Assembly (NCBI GenBank): GCA_033032865.1
Contig: JAWHQI010000040.1
Span: 8,167,001-8,231,000, forward strand
Source of the DNA: Dactylorhiza incarnata
Taxonomy: Eukaryota > Streptophyta > Magnoliopsida > Asparagales > Orchidaceae
DNA length: 64,000 bases
Direction: 5' to 3'
This document shows positions 1-12,900 of this stretch, piece after piece. A model generated the notes under the pieces. It worked only from the letters and a program-made list of their open reading frames with translations, ran no database searches and was not told the DNA's origin. Positions within the stretch are counted from its first letter, which is position 1. Every line of letters begins with the position of its first letter. A program made the position numbers and the translations under genes.

Positions 1-462
1 TTTGCAGCTCAAGATGAGATTCAAGATAAAGATCCATTAGATGAAGTTGCTCAGATAACAGAGAAAGTTGTCCAGGTAGCTGAAACAAATGCACAAACCC
101 AGGGGAGCTTCCTAAGGACAAAGCTGATACTGAAGAACCAGAAGATGATGATGATGATGATGTGCCTCTATCAATGGCCAAAAGGAAAATTATCCCAAAG
201 TTCTTCACCAGGAAGAGAAGAACCCTTGAGAAGGATTCCTGAGTGACAGGTATAATATGACTTATTCAGCTCTGAGGAACTATATTATGGTGGGAAGAAC
301 AATGCCACACAATAACACTTCTTGATATGGAAATGTTTTTTTATGACTCCAATTATTTTATTTTTGTGTCCATATCATTTGTTTTTATTTCTGTGTCTGC
401 AAAGGAATGTGTAAAAACACTCTGAACAAACTGTAAAATTTGTTAAGATAAATAGGGGAGAT
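1..462 (+). mobile_element. 3' internal tail of a copia-type LTR retroelement
   Basis: Positions 1-241 keep a short acidic then basic coding tail that needs a frame change near 110: an aspartate run (about 145-165) is followed by a lysine/arginine-rich end and a TGA at 239. No conserved domain is visible, so the product is not identified. Positions 242-450 are non-coding and AT-rich. The purine tract AATAGGGGAGAT at 451-462 directly precedes the TGTTAG start of the next LTR, as a polypurine tract does. I infer the 3' end of a SIRE-like copia element whose body lies left of the window. Confidence 0.5.
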
Positions 463-654
463 TGTTAGTAAAAAATCCATTAGATTTAACTTAACCAAAT
501 ATTTTTAAAAGTGATTTTAACTATTAGGTTTCAATTACTCAATTGTATAGTGAGGGTAATATGGTCATTAGGTGTCTTAGGATGTCACACTCAACCTAGG
601 GTGTCAAGACCAGATCAAGGGAAGCAAAATTTGGGCTAAGTTAACATTTGCGTT

Positions 655-1075
655 GAATAGAACTCGACGCAACATTGAGTCCATATCGACGCTGCTCTGA
701 CTAGAAGTCCAAGTGGTTCAACCCCTCTGTCGAAGTAACTCAAGTCGACGTCACGTCGAATAGAAGTCGACGTAGAGGTCATGGGCTTGTCGAAGTAATT
801 TGAGAAGTCGACGCAGCTTCTACTTCAACTCGACGTAGAAGGGGATATATGTCGAAGCCAACTAAAGTCGATGCAACATCGACTTCATCTCGACACGGAT
901 GATGAAGCTCAGAGCCATGCAGATCAACTCGACGGTTATGTTGATAAGATATCGACGTAATGTCGACTAGCAGAGTTCAATCAGAGCAAAGATGAAATCG
1001 AAGCTGCTCCTACAAGAACTCAAAGATGCGTCGATAAGAGAGGAAGTTAACTCGACGCTACGTCGAATACAGTCT
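655..1075. repeat. TCGACG-rich palindromic repeat block in the copia LTR
   Basis: TCGAC/GTCGA motifs occur many times, often as GTCGACGT or as short stems. For example, AAGTCGATG and CATCGACTT form a 9-bp stem with a 3-base loop at 865-885. The block lies in the upstream half of the LTR, where U3 control sequence is expected. A regulatory role is only inferred. Confidence 0.6.
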
Positions 1076-2175
1076 GAAAAAGGGAAATCTTTTCAGCTGA
1101 CATTTCTGACCCTCTCTCATGGCCCACCTCTCTCAAGACCGTTCCCCAATGGCTCCTTAATTACCTTAAATGGAATAAAGAATTAACTGAGTTCAGAGAA
1201 AAGCTTTCTTGGAAACAAGCCTAAATATTGGTGGACAGGTCGGGAATTAAAGAAAGAAGGAAAGGATTTATTATTCAGACAAATATACCCTTCAGGACTT
1301 ACCAACAAGGGAATAATAATTCAAATTCAAAAGTGGGACAATAAAAGGCAACAGAAGAAAGAGAAGAGAGAAGGCAATCAACACAATCGGCCACACTGTT
1401 CTATTGGGTCTCCTTCTTCCTCCCTCTCTCACAGGAACCCTAATAGAAGAAATTAAAAGAGAAGGATTTTCTGCTGCTCTTCTTCTCTCCAAGAATAGAA
1501 TAGAACAAGGTTGCTTAACATCACAATCTCATAGCAGCCAGAGTTCAATCAGAAAGAAGATAGGAGAATTTGAAAGATGTTCTTCATCACTACTACACAA
1601 CAGCCAGATCTCAATCAGCAGGATCACAAAGGATCTGACAATCATAACTTCTGCAAATCATCACCATCTTAAGCAGAAGTTTATCAAAAGCAGATCCAGT
1701 GAAAAGACAGAAGTTGTTTCACATACAGCTATCATAAGAATTATGAAAACAGAATTCCTACAACCTCCTTCTGTCTTCTTTCTCCTTCCCTTCTGTAAAA
1801 GAGTTTTGTTAATCCCTCTTCAAAGGATTCAGTGGTTCAAGATCTCCTTATCAAAAGATCTGGTGGTTCATGATCTCCTTGTCAAAAGATTAGTGGTTCT
1901 AAGAGTCTCCTTACTAAAAGACTCAGGCACAGTGGTGCATCCCTACCAGGTGGTAGAAGAGGGGAGTACCCATATTTTGGGGGACCTCTATAAAAATTAT
2001 GTGTCTTCTGATTGCTAATTTTATGTGTTGTCCTTATAGCTAGTTTACTCTACTGTTTTCTATTTTATATTTCATCATAAGTTTATTCTGCTTGAGATCT
2101 TATGTGAGCATAAATCCTTAGATTATTTTATTATACTCACAGTTAGAATAGGAACAATTTTTAAATCTCTATTCA

Positions 2176-2194
2176 CCCCCCCCCCCCCCCCCCC
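2176..2194 (+). repeat. Poly-C tract near an LTR end
   Basis: Nineteen C follow ATTCA. The same ATTCA-poly-C-CTCTA signature recurs at 3802-3818 and, on the minus strand, near 54490. It appears to be a family trait of the SIRE-like LTR 3' end. Confidence 0.85.
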
Positions 2195-2230
2195 TCTAGA
2201 GGATTCTTAGAGGCACACTGTGCACTTTCA

Positions 2231-2644
2231 CTTTTCTTGATATTTGTACTCTTACTTGCTTGCATCTTTTGTACCTAAATTCAAACATCTTCTTTTTAAA
2301 CTTCAATTTTGATATATTACCTTCTTTAAAAGACTTAAAGATGTTCAAGATTGGTTTCGTTATGTCTACTATTTCTACAAATTGTAATATCTACATAATT
2401 CATATTAGTTCATATTTCATCTACTCTTCCCACCTTCTTTTGATAATACCAATAGGGGGAGAATAAATTTAAGAAATATATTATTTAAGGGGGAGAATAA
2501 ATTGAAGAAATTTATTATGTAGGGGGAATATCCATATAGGGGAGTATGCACGTTTTATCATGCTTAACATATACTATAAACACTACTCTAGTTATATTTT
2601 ATTATTTCTTCCTAAAGGATTTATTATTATCAAAAGGGGGAGAT
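2231..2644 (+). mobile_element. 3' internal tail of a second SIRE-like copia element
   Basis: This is AT-rich, non-coding sequence with the repeated phrase GGGGGAGAATAAATT (about 2455-2510). It ends in the polypurine tract AAAAGGGGGAGAT just before the next LTR start TGTTGGAGC. Purine-rich repeats before a TGTTGGA LTR are typical of SIRE/Maximus 3' ends. No gene is visible here. Confidence 0.5.
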
Positions 2645-3843
2645 TGTTGGAGCTTGTGTTCCACATCTCTTGGTTTGAGAATAACAAATTTCACAATGTA
2701 TTTGATCTTGCTTGTCATGTGTTTATAGTGTACAGGAACTATACTCCTAAAAAGAGCAATGCAGAATGATCACGGAGCGCAGAATTTAGAGCTATCGCGG
2801 AGCGGTAACTCCTACTGTTGGCGGTAAATGGGATGGCATCTGAAGACTGACGGCAGACGATTTCTCGACGATGAAATGATGATATCTAACGCAGCTCGTT
2901 AGTTCTTACTGCGGCGCGTTAGTTCTTACCGCGGCGCGTTAGTTCTTACCGCGGCGCGGTAGGCCCATGATCCGTTGCGGTTAGCACAATCTCCATAAAG
3001 GCGGACACATTGCAGCACGATGGCGTGCACGATGCTAGAAAGGAGCGGTAGTACTACCGCATGCTGTAGTTTTCGTTGCCTATATAAAGGATGGATCTCT
3101 CTCTTTCCCGTTAGAGTGAGAAAAAAAACTACAACTCCAACCTTTCGTGAGAGCCTTCATCCCAGAGTTTCAAAGCATTCCAAACTCCATCATTGAAGAA
3201 CAAGAGTGAGAAAGAGATTTCAACACGGTCATACTTAAAAAGGGACATGCGCTTCAACTCCGATGATGTTCATGGCGATCCTTCGTCTCCTTTAGAGCTT
3301 TTCTTTATATGGAGTGTTTTTACTTTGTATTTCTTCTCTTTACTTTTGAAATGGTAGTGAATTCGCAGCAGGGGTTGGCGACTAGGTCTTGCGAGATTTA
3401 GGGGGAATTCGCCTTGGTGTGTGTGGCGACTAGGTCTAGGTGTAGATCTAGGGGAAAGGCTAGAGGTCATATCTTGGTGAAGATAGGTTATAGCCAACCG
3501 GTACTTGGGAGAAGGATCGGTGAAGAATCAAAGTGTTTTTATTCTATCGCGTCAATTTCAAGCGCTATTGAAATTAATACTCTTGTAATTATCTTTTGAA
3601 ATAAAATCAATTCTCATCTTCTCTGGTTTTCTAAGATTTTATTTCATTCAAGAGTTTGTAAGAAAAATCACTTTAGCACAATTTTTGAAGAAGTTCTAAA
3701 TTTCTGGAGCGCTACCACGGAGTGGTAACTACTTACCGCAGGCGATAGTGACAGAACTCATTTTACCCTTTTTTATTCAAAAATCGAAAAGCCCATATTC
3801 ACCCCCCCCCCCCCCCCCTCTAAGGGCGCCTACAGATCCAACA
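2645..3843 (+). mobile_element. Copia (SIRE-like) 3' LTR
   Basis: The 1,199-bp LTR has inverted ends TGTTGGA...TCCAACA. It is preceded by a polypurine tract, so it is a 3' LTR. It contains a GC-rich array (2890-2960), a perfect 16-bp palindrome (3045-3060) and a TATATAAAGG box at 3081-3090, about where an LTR promoter would sit. The poly-C signature is at 3802-3818. No protein is encoded. Confidence 0.7.
2885..3060. repeat. GC-rich tandem and palindromic block in the copia LTR
   Basis: A unit of about 20 bp (TTACCGCGGCGCGTTAGTTC and variants) is repeated three times at about 2895-2955. It is followed by a perfect palindrome of 16 bp at 3045-3060 (GCGGTAGTACTACCGC). The block lies just upstream of the TATA-like box. 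Confidence 0.7.
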
Positions 3844-5849
3844 AACGAGAGTAAAGGGATTCTTAGTAATATCATTTCATTTATAAGCTAAAGGCACTTT
3901 TTATTATTATGGTTATTCGTTTCTATATTGATAGTACGACTAAATATAATGATTGTCCTTAGAATATTTATTTCCACAAATATTCAAGTGTGTGACTTGA
4001 ATATGAGATTGTGTTATAAATGAAATATTTTTCATAAATCACCCTTAGTCAAGGTATGATTGTAGAATAAACAATAATGATACATTAAGACGAGTATGTC
4101 GGTTGAGTGATAACCGAGCCTCATAGGTCATAATATTGGATATCAAGTAGTCACATGAGTACTTGTCAGAGAATAAGTGTATTGGTCAGACCTACAATGA
4201 GATTACTTTGTAGATTGTTATGTGTCATAAGTAGTTCTTATGGTATCAATGGTATAGTTATTTGACCTAAAGTCACTTAGTTAACATTAGGAGAATTGCG
4301 TTTTGATGATAATTAAAGTCTTCCTTGAAAAATGTTGATGATAAGGTTGAATGTTTGGTGAATTGAAAAACATGTAGGTAATTTTGAGTAGTGTAAATGG
4401 AATTTATCCCTCTTATATAACCAACATGAGTGAGGTCTATGAGGCCCTTGATGGAGTGAGACTATAAATGTATGGTCGTGCTATATTAATTCAATATATG
4501 ATATTTAGCTCATTTATTTGATATTAACACATTGAATTATAAAGAGAATGACACATTTCATGCCTCGAGTTCAGTCTGGATGTAAGGACAAAAGAACTAA
4601 ACTGCATTAGAACATTGGTTACTAACAAGTTCTAATTAAGTTACCAACTCATGTATTACTTGAGTATCAATGAGGCATTACTAAATGACGCTCATTTTTT
4701 GTGAGACTATGGTTCATACGCTCTAGCTCAAGTGGAAGATTGTTTGAATTTGTGATCTAGAAATAATCAAGGGAGGTCTTACTGTCAACGTAATATGAAC
4801 TATAGAGTCATACATTAAGAACGTGCATAAATTCGATAAATGTTTGTGTTGGTTTTATTTATTTTAGATATATAAATGAAAAACCAAATCTAAAATTGTG
4901 TATATGGTATTTAATTAATTGGAAATTAAATAAATAGGGATCAAGGCGTGTTTTTTGTTGAATTGAATTCAAAATGATTGCACTCGACGCATGTAGATTT
5001 AAGAAATTGATGTTCATCGATTTGTTTGCAGTTAATAGAAATCAAAACATTGGGTGGAACTCGACGCATGTCGAGAATTCGAGTCGACATGCGTCGAGTT
5101 ATCCAAGTCAACTTCCGCCGAGTTCTCCAAGTGGACGTCCACTTGGAGAATTCGACGGACGCCCACTTGGAGAACTCGACTGATGTTGACTTGGATAACT
5201 CGACGCATGCCGACTTGGAGAACTCGACGCACATCAACTTGGAGAAATCGACACACCACAATTTGACTTGTAGTTGGGAACTGCAACCAAACATCGACTG
5301 GAATTCGGTGTACGACGAATTGGATCGTTCAAAAAATTGGCAAGATCTTCTGATTTATCATATTTGAACTAGAAACGGTTATCTCAGTACCATAACTTCC
5401 ATTCCTTATAGATTTTCAAAATCTCTCACTGTGATATAAGAAACGGAGTCTGATAAACTGCCATATCAATTGATTAGAGGAATCATTCTGAGTGAGAGGA
5501 ATAGAGAAGAGCTTCGGCCAAAAATATAAAACTAGTATTTCATTGTAGAGAAGGACAGTCATCTTCCAACTCGAGATTGTTGGACGAACTACGTGGTGTT
5601 TATGACATTCGTGTGGATATCAATAAAGATATAAATTGTGTTCTGTGTTTGGTACTCAAATCCAACATAATCTTCACGAAACCCGATTTCGCACGGGTAT
5701 TTATTAACTTTCTTGATTTATTGATTTTGCATCGTTACTTGACATGGGTTTTTCGTATTTCATTGTGCAATAGATATTCAACAAAACTCAACACCTTTCT
5801 CTGCACCATGTGTTAAGTTAGGGTGGGTGAGAGTAAAGGGATTCTTAGT
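3844..5849. mobile_element. Unclassified retroelement-like segment flanked by 21-bp direct repeats
   Basis: An identical 21-bp sequence lies at 3847-3867 and 5829-5849. Between them is AT-rich DNA without a recognisable protein domain. A palindromic TCGACG array (4978-5270) resembles those in nearby LTRs, and TTGTTGGACGAAC at 5578 resembles a copia LTR start. I infer a decayed non-autonomous LTR element, but TG...CA ends and a primer site were not found. The long direct repeat could also be an insertion-site or repair duplication. Confidence 0.35.
4978..5270. repeat. Palindromic TCGACG / CTTGGAGAA array
   Basis: Repeated units combine CTCGACG(C/G) with ACTTGGAGAA. A perfect 28-bp palindrome lies at 5123-5150 and a stem with 17-bp arms at 5058-5100. 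Because the units are self-complementary, several overlapping frames on both strands stay open over 200-350 bp. These frames are artefacts of the repeat, not genes. Confidence 0.75.
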
Positions 5850-6608
5850 CACATTTTCGACTAACCCATTCGCCAAGAGCTGATAGCCATAGAGAGTGAC
5901 CGGACCAGTGATGTGTGATGATGAGCATGAGCTGGATATGTACGAAATGAGCATGTTGATAGAGTAGATTTAGGAGTGAAACTGTCTGCTGCCCTTACTA
6001 TTATATTATCCTATCACTTTGAATACTCTTACACTTCTCTATCACTATCTTCAATATGTTTGAATTGATGTGATAGTCTTACAAGACGAGGGAGTAATCC
6101 TCAAAGTGGCTATTTTCTTTGGACATTCGTCTTGGGCATAAGGCCCACCTAACAGAACGGGAGGGGGTCTAACAATCATTAACTTTATGGAAGTAACTAT
6201 GCCAGCAATTTGGAAAGCAAATTAATGACGAGAACAATATATTTGGTGCAGCCAGTTGTCAGAACAAGATTCAGCATTAGCAAAATTGATGATGCATATG
6301 AGAATCCGGTTTGTTATTTTTTCTGCTCTATCAAGTATATGTCGCTTGTTTTATGAAAAGAATTCTCAGAGTACAGTGGATAGTTGATAATAACATTAAC
6401 TCTTTAGCCCTGCTTTTCAAAATCCATAGGCTCCAATCCATTTTCTCCAAAGGGCACTATGTTATCCAACCCCATAAAATCTTTATTTTCTAATTTTACA
6501 TTAGTCTACATATAACAAAAATTTGTATAATAATTTTCAATTTATTTTAATTTGCATATATTAAAAATCTAAATATAATCAATATTAATCTGTTGATAAC
6601 AATGCTCA
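5850..6608. other. Intergenic sequence, no gene seen
   Basis: This AT-rich stretch lies downstream of the minus-strand Tim17-family gene. I see no domain, RNA gene or bounded mobile element in it. Confidence 0.5.
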
Positions 6609-6614
6609 TTTATT
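6609..6614 (-). terminator. Candidate poly(A) signal of the Tim17-family gene
   Basis: On the minus strand AATAAA lies about 100 bp after the stop codon at 6717-6719, in AT-rich DNA. Position and sequence fit a plant polyadenylation signal. Confidence 0.45.
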
Positions 6615-6716
6615 ATATTTGTCCACGCCTTCAAAGGTAGGCTAAAGAAAATGGGATGATGCAAAGTGGAGAAAAATTAAGTAAAACCTCCCCCAGATTT
6701 GTTCTACCATTAATTA

Positions 6717-6991
6717 TCATTCTTTATTTTGATTGCCAAGAACTCCTTGAACACCCATTTTCTCCTCGTTAGCTTGCTTGGCAGCCAGAGCTTCTTTGTC
6801 CAATACCTGGATTGGAGACCACTCTGGCACTTTCCACCAACTTGAGAAGCGATCATTTTTATTCCAGCTCCCTTCAGATACAGTGTTCGTGAAGCCGTGT
6901 AAGATATGCCTCAGTTGCAACTCAGTGAAGTCGAAAGCTGTACCAGCAGCTGCAAATATGATAGAATATCGGATTGCTCCAATGTGGCCAC
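6717..6991 (-). CDS. Tim17-family gene, exon 4 with stop
   Basis: 275 bp. The acceptor CATACAG|GTGGCC is joined to the last base of exon 3 to complete a glycine. The exon codes for the fourth hydrophobic segment and a charged C-terminus ([13 protein letters not shown]). TGA is at 6717-6719. Confidence 0.8.
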
Positions 6992-9900
6992 CTGTATGCT
7001 TAACCATGTAATAAGAGAAGAGGCATAAAGTACGTGACAATCCGATTTAAATACAAAAAAGTTCAGTAAATTAAAAATAATTATCCGCATTTTAGAGAAT
7101 TTGATACCACTCGTATTTTTTTAAGAAAGAAAGAAGCATAAAAGTTGTAGTCAGAGGTGGCTGCTGGCACTCAATGGGTACAGCGCTTATGTGGGCATCT
7201 GGACATCATCAACCCGCAAAGCTTGCAAACGGAGGAGCACGGCACATGAAGGCGCAAAAATGCTTTTTTGAGCCTCGGCTATCGCATCAGCGGAAAGCAC
7301 AGCCTTTCTATTTTGGGAATCGTATTGAGCGGCCGACGGAAACCGCGCAGGTGCGGAAACGGCATCCCAAATGGCCCATAATGTGGTTGGGATTGCATAC
7401 CTTGAAGTCGCCCAAGAAGAGCTCCGCTAGCAAATCCACCAACTGCTGAATTAATTAAATCATCTGGTTCTGATTGACGAGCATCCCTTGCAAGTTCACG
7501 TGCTCCTAAATGGACTGAAAGCATGAAGGCTTTGAAAGAAACACCGTTCAAAAAAATAATGTTCGGTAAAAATATCAGCTTCCATGCCAACTTTAAGGTT
7601 CAACTACTAACATGTCTGAAGAAAGACTGCAAGAGGTTTGATTAGGGTGAAGGAACACTACAGATTATCAAATTCTGCTAAACAAGACGCTGTTTAAACT
7701 AGCTTGGAGAGGATTTAGGAACACTCCATAAATTATTAAATTCAGCTGAACTAGCAGTTGTTTAAACTAGCTTGCAAACTTTTAGTATTCACATGGTTAT
7801 GATATCTTAACAAAACCACTAATTAAATGATTTTAACTATCATTCCAACAAAATTTAAATGACCAACCAGATAATGATGTCTCTTGAAGATGCATAACAA
7901 GGAAACAACTTTTGGAAGGAAAAAAAAGGCCTCCAACATCCAGTCTCCACATAATTTGATCCTGAAAACTCTATTTTTTAATAATCCTATTGCTCGTGAT
8001 CCTGGATTAGAAAAAGTAAACATAAATGACAATAATACATTAGGCAGCTTGCCAGAAATTCAGCTTCTTTTAAGATGATGCACTCCAATTGCCATACATT
8101 TTTAACATTCGGCAAAAATGTTATCAAAAACAGTCTTTGAGGAACAAAATATAATAATTCGAAAAAAGCGGAAACTGATGGGGATCGGGAGTCTCAATAG
8201 GACTACTGCCAGACGGAGCTTGTGGATGTTTTCAGCGCCATTTATTTTTATTTTTTCATTATATTTATTTTTATATTTTCATATTTTTGGTCAATGTAAA
8301 AATAGGGCAATCTACACATTCCATTCCACTTGACCTAATCTTAGGTTGCTTTAAATGGTCTTGGGTATGAAGGGTTATGGAACAGTTTCAAAATCATCTC
8401 GATCAGTTGTATTCAGGATGCCGAAGCCCGGAGTCCGCAATTGCTTTCTCACCTCTTGGTTTTGAAGCCAAGGTCACCCTACCCATGTCCCCCATTGCAG
8501 CAAACCCCCCACCCGTCTATCCATCTGACTAACCGTCATCGGACACTATCATGTGCCTAATCTCTTACAGATCCATCCGCCAGCCTCTCTCACTGCACCT
8601 ACCATCTTCTTCCACCTTCATTGCCGTCTAACATCAAAGCCTCAAACATCCAGCCCAACTGCACCCAACCTTCTCCATCGGCATAACTAGTCACCAGCCA
8701 CCACTCACTAATTCCTTAGCATCCAACCAAAATCCCTAAAATTTCATGTTTACCCCTTCACTGACTATATGCTAGCACCTACGCTCGCTCCAACCATTAC
8801 CAAAGTCCGTCTACAACCACATTTCCGGTTCGGGGTTGATTAATCAGTGAGTTCCATATTTAGTTTCATATTTCTTTATATTGTATGGAATTACCTGTTT
8901 TTTAATAATTATCGGTTCATAGCTTTGTGAAGGGGAGCCTTGGCGCACCGGTTAAGTTGTCGTGTCACACACGTTCGAATCCTGGAAGTAGCCTTTTGCA
9001 AAAATGCAGGGTAAGGTTTGCCTACATTTCACCTTTGTGGTGGGACCCTTCTCCGGACCCTCGCTGCGTGGGGATGCTTCGTGCAACGGGCTGCCCTTTT
9101 TTATCAGTTCATAGCTTTGCACATCTATATGACAGAATCTGTTGGGTTTAGAAGTATGCAGAGCTTAGATAAAAGCGCCGCCCAAAACAAAAAGGCAGAA
9201 GTAGGTCAATAAAGAAAAACAAACAGAAGCAATATAATTTTGATATATCTAAGGCCAAATAAATCTTTTACTTTTGAAGACAACCACAACAACACTCAAG
9301 CATTTATCTCACCATAGTGGGGTCGGCTATATGGATCCTTTCTCGCCATTGCGCCCTATCTTTAGCCATAATCTCACTAATGTCCAAGTACATCATGTCT
9401 TTCCTTATAGTTTCATTCCAAGTCTTTGTTGGTCTACCTCTTCCCCGCTTAACATGCCTAGTGGCTAAACTCTCACAACGCCTAACAGGTGCATCTAACG
9501 GTCTCCTTTGTACGTGTTTGAACCATTATAATAGAGCTTCTCGTATCTTCTCAGAAATTGGTCACTCCAGTCTTATCTCTGATACATTCATTTCTAATTT
9601 TATCCAGTCTCGTGTATCCACACATCCACCTAAGAATTCTCATCTCCGCAACTCCCATTTTTTGATCATGTACATAATTCACTGCCCAACACTCAGAACC
9701 ACAGAGCATCGCTATTCTAATTGCAGTACAGTAAAACTTGCCTTTACGTTTTAATGGTACTTTATAATCACATAAAATCTCAGACGCGCCTCTCCACTTC
9801 AACAAACCTGTTTGAATTTTATGTATCACATCTTTATCTACACCTCCATCTTTTTGAACTATCAACCTAATACTTAATCTAGAATCCCTCTAAAATAAAA

Positions 9901-12900
9901 TAAAACAAACTCAATTTAAACTACGAAGCACCGATACGCCGAAAACAGGCCCGTACGTGAAATACCTGTAAAACTTGCCTTCTTCTTCTTCTTCTTCTTT
10001 AAACATGTACGTGAAATACCTGTATGTGAAAATTGATTTTTGTACATAAATCAAATTTTCTATACAGACATTTGATTTCTGTATAGAAATCAAATTCAGA
10101 AGTTTGATTTATGTACAGAAATCAAAATTTCTGTACAGAAATCAAATTCATAAGTTTGATTTTTGAATTTCTGTACAGAAATAAATTTTGATTTTTGTAC
10201 AGAAATCAAAATTTTATTCAGATTTCTGTACAGAAATCAAATTTCTGTACAGATATCAAATTTCTGTACAAATATCAAATTTCTGTACAGAAATTTGTTT
10301 TCTGTACAGAAATACAGAAATTTGTTTTGAGAATTTATAATTGCATTTTTAATATATACATATATATTTATTATATTTAATACAACGTATCCCGCCGTAC
10401 CCGTATTCTTGGTTTTTAAATTTTGCCGTACCGCCGTACCGGATACGTATTGTACCCGGTACCCGTACCGGTGCTTCCTAGAATTTAAATCATAAGCGCT
10501 TCATAAAATATCTTGACGATAGAGACTCCCAAATTATGAAAGCATCCTTCTCAAGAATTACTAACAACTAACCTTAGATTGATCGACCGAAATCTCTTTC
10601 AATAATCGAAACCCCTAAGCTTGCTTTATGTGGTGAACCCCTCTATTTGATTTAACTCCAATTTAGAAGATTTATGTCATCTTATCTCTAGGGGTGCATG
10701 CAACTCTTTTTATCGATTAAAGATATACTCGTATTCACGAATCTCTCGAGCAACTAAAATATGAATCTTAGATGATAAACATATTCCGAAAATATGAAAT
10801 CAATAAATTATTCAAGAGTTCATCGTAATCAAGTACTAATAGAAAATTTAACTACTTGTCGTGATGAAAGAACGATGAAAGAATGATAAAAGAAAAAAAA
10901 AATGATCCAGCAGTTTTCCAAAAGAATGATAAAAGAAAAAAAAATTAACTAGTTAATTCATGGGACATGATCTGGCAGTTTTCCAAAGGATAGAATATCA
11001 ATGGTTAACAAAAAAAAAAATCTCTTAATAAAAGAGTTTTTTTAAGATAATAACGTTGGAGATTAAACGGGGGGATTTCAGGGGTTGGGTGAGCCGGCCA
11101 CAGTAATGAGGAAGAGGTTTCTTTTGGATTTTTAATGCATAATTTTAATGGGAATAAAAAGGGATCATTTCAAAGGTTTCAAAGAAGTGGCTCTTTGAAT
11201 TTAAACTCTTGAAAGAGGTTTAATTTAGAACTCTAGGAATTCCCATATATTTTAATGTTCCTAAGTTAAATTAAATATTTTAATTTATAAAATATTTAAT
11301 TTCAGAATATTAAAATATTAATATAAAATACTTAATTTTGATATATTTTCATAAGCTTGCTTTAATTATCACTTAGCCTAATTTGACGGACCTATTCATT
11401 CATGATCTTATTGGTCGGTCACTCCAATAAGTCGTACAAGCAAGCGCGAGTAACAAGCTTGATACAAATGCATAAAAACATAAACAAAACAACATGCGCA
11501 AAGACGTGCGCGACACTAATAAAAATGCAGGAAATAAAAATAAATTATGATGCGATTCGGGCTACATCAATTCTCCCGGGGTTGAAAGAGCTCGACCCCG
11601 ACGAGACTGTGATGAAACATGCAAGTAGAAAGTCCAAATGCCGATCTGAGAAATGTTGTGCTACCACCTGCTGCTGAATAACCAAGATCTGTAGGCAAAG
11701 TCTCGTTCCTGTAATAGGCAAACAACCCATCTCCTTCGGAAAATATGATCCCCGGTGAGAAAATCAACCTTGGGATTACAGATTTCCGATGATACTCGCA
11801 AATTGTTAGTCATAATTTTATGCAAAAATTTAAATGACCAATAAAAAATCAGAGCATCCAATAGGAGAGAATCACAAAATGGACGAGACGACGGATTGAA
11901 TAGCAAGGTAAAAAGCAAGGTAAGAAGCAAGGTTGGGAGAAGGTATGAACGACCTGTGGAATTAGTAAATCATATCGCACCATACGCTCGTCCGCTAAAC
12001 ACTTATGAGCGTCAACTAAACCCAGATTAATTATCCCAAAAATATTACTCATTAGAGTCTGACTAGCGCAACAAAATTTAAATTTGATCCCAAATTTATT
12101 ATTTAAAACCTTCTAGAGAAATCACTTAAAGCGCGTGTCTCTATGAGGCGTGAAAACTTTAGGGATTGTCTCCTCCTAATACGAGTAAGAGAGAATAGAC
12201 CGATAATCTGACAAAGAAACTTAACGCGCTCTCTAATAATCATAAGATAGTGAAAATAACTAAAAGTGCGGTCACCAAATACAAAGTCTATGTATGGTGG
12301 TGACTCGAATGTCACTTGCGAGTGATCACCAAGCACAATGACTGCGGCCTCACGGGTTTGCGGGTGCAGTGGGCAAGGAGAAGCAGGACATATGAAGATC
12401 GAGTCTATGTCACCTAAGATGAGGGGCTCATCACTAGCCAACTCCTTCTCATGGAGAATTGAAATCAAAATTGTGTCATCCAAGGTGAGTGACACATCAC
12501 TAGTAAATTCTTCCTGAAGCAGAGGCTCAAGAATGAACTTGGTGACTAGAGGCTATGATACAGTGTGAGCAAGTGGAATCTCCATGTCAATCGGGATGAC
12601 GGGATGAAGAGGAAGAAGCTCTTCTCCCTGGAGCTGGGGCTCAGGAAAAAATTCCTCGACTGAAGGGAGTGCTACAGTGGAGATAAGTGGGGTCAAGGTG
12701 CTCATGGGGGAAATGACGAGACTAGATAGAGGACTATTAATAGATCTAAACCCGGTTTCCACTTGTTCATACGGAGTTGGGATTGAACCAGGAAATACAT
12801 AAGGCTTGGGTATTCTAACATCGAGTCTTTTTATCGTAGTCCACATCTCGTTCACTTCATATTTAATATTAGCGGAGAGAATCTCAACATTTTTCATTAA

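Larger units (their letters stand above)
463..2230 (+). mobile_element. Copia (SIRE-like) LTR
   Basis: The LTR starts TGTTAGTAAAAAATCC right after a polypurine tract. It ends near ...GCACTTTCA, after the phrase ATTCA plus 19 C plus CTCTAGAGG. The same kind of ending (poly-C, then ...ACTTTCA) closes the copia solo LTR at 54457-55885, which supports this boundary. No primer binding site follows, so this is a 3' or solo LTR. Open frames inside it (for example 1404-2018) have no recognisable domain. The right boundary is uncertain by some tens of bases. Confidence 0.55.

Noticed and set aside
1404..2018. 204-codon frame in the copia LTR
   Set aside because: Non-coding LTR sequence with low-complexity Ser/Leu content and no recognisable family.
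4941..5367. Five overlapping open frames on both strands
   Set aside because: They follow from a self-complementary repeat with few stops; there is no domain and no codon signal.
7174..7449. Plus-strand frame in the GC-rich part of intron 3
   Set aside because: It overlaps exon 3 antisense and shows no family features.
8400..8500. Minus-strand ATG with a strong AGAG|GTGAGA donor, considered as exon 1 of the Tim17-family gene
   Set aside because: The exons at 26338-26777 supply the N-terminal family motifs in exact phase; this one does not.
8940..9010. tRNA-like A and B boxes
   Set aside because: They belong to the Au SINE head; no cloverleaf or acceptor stem is completed.
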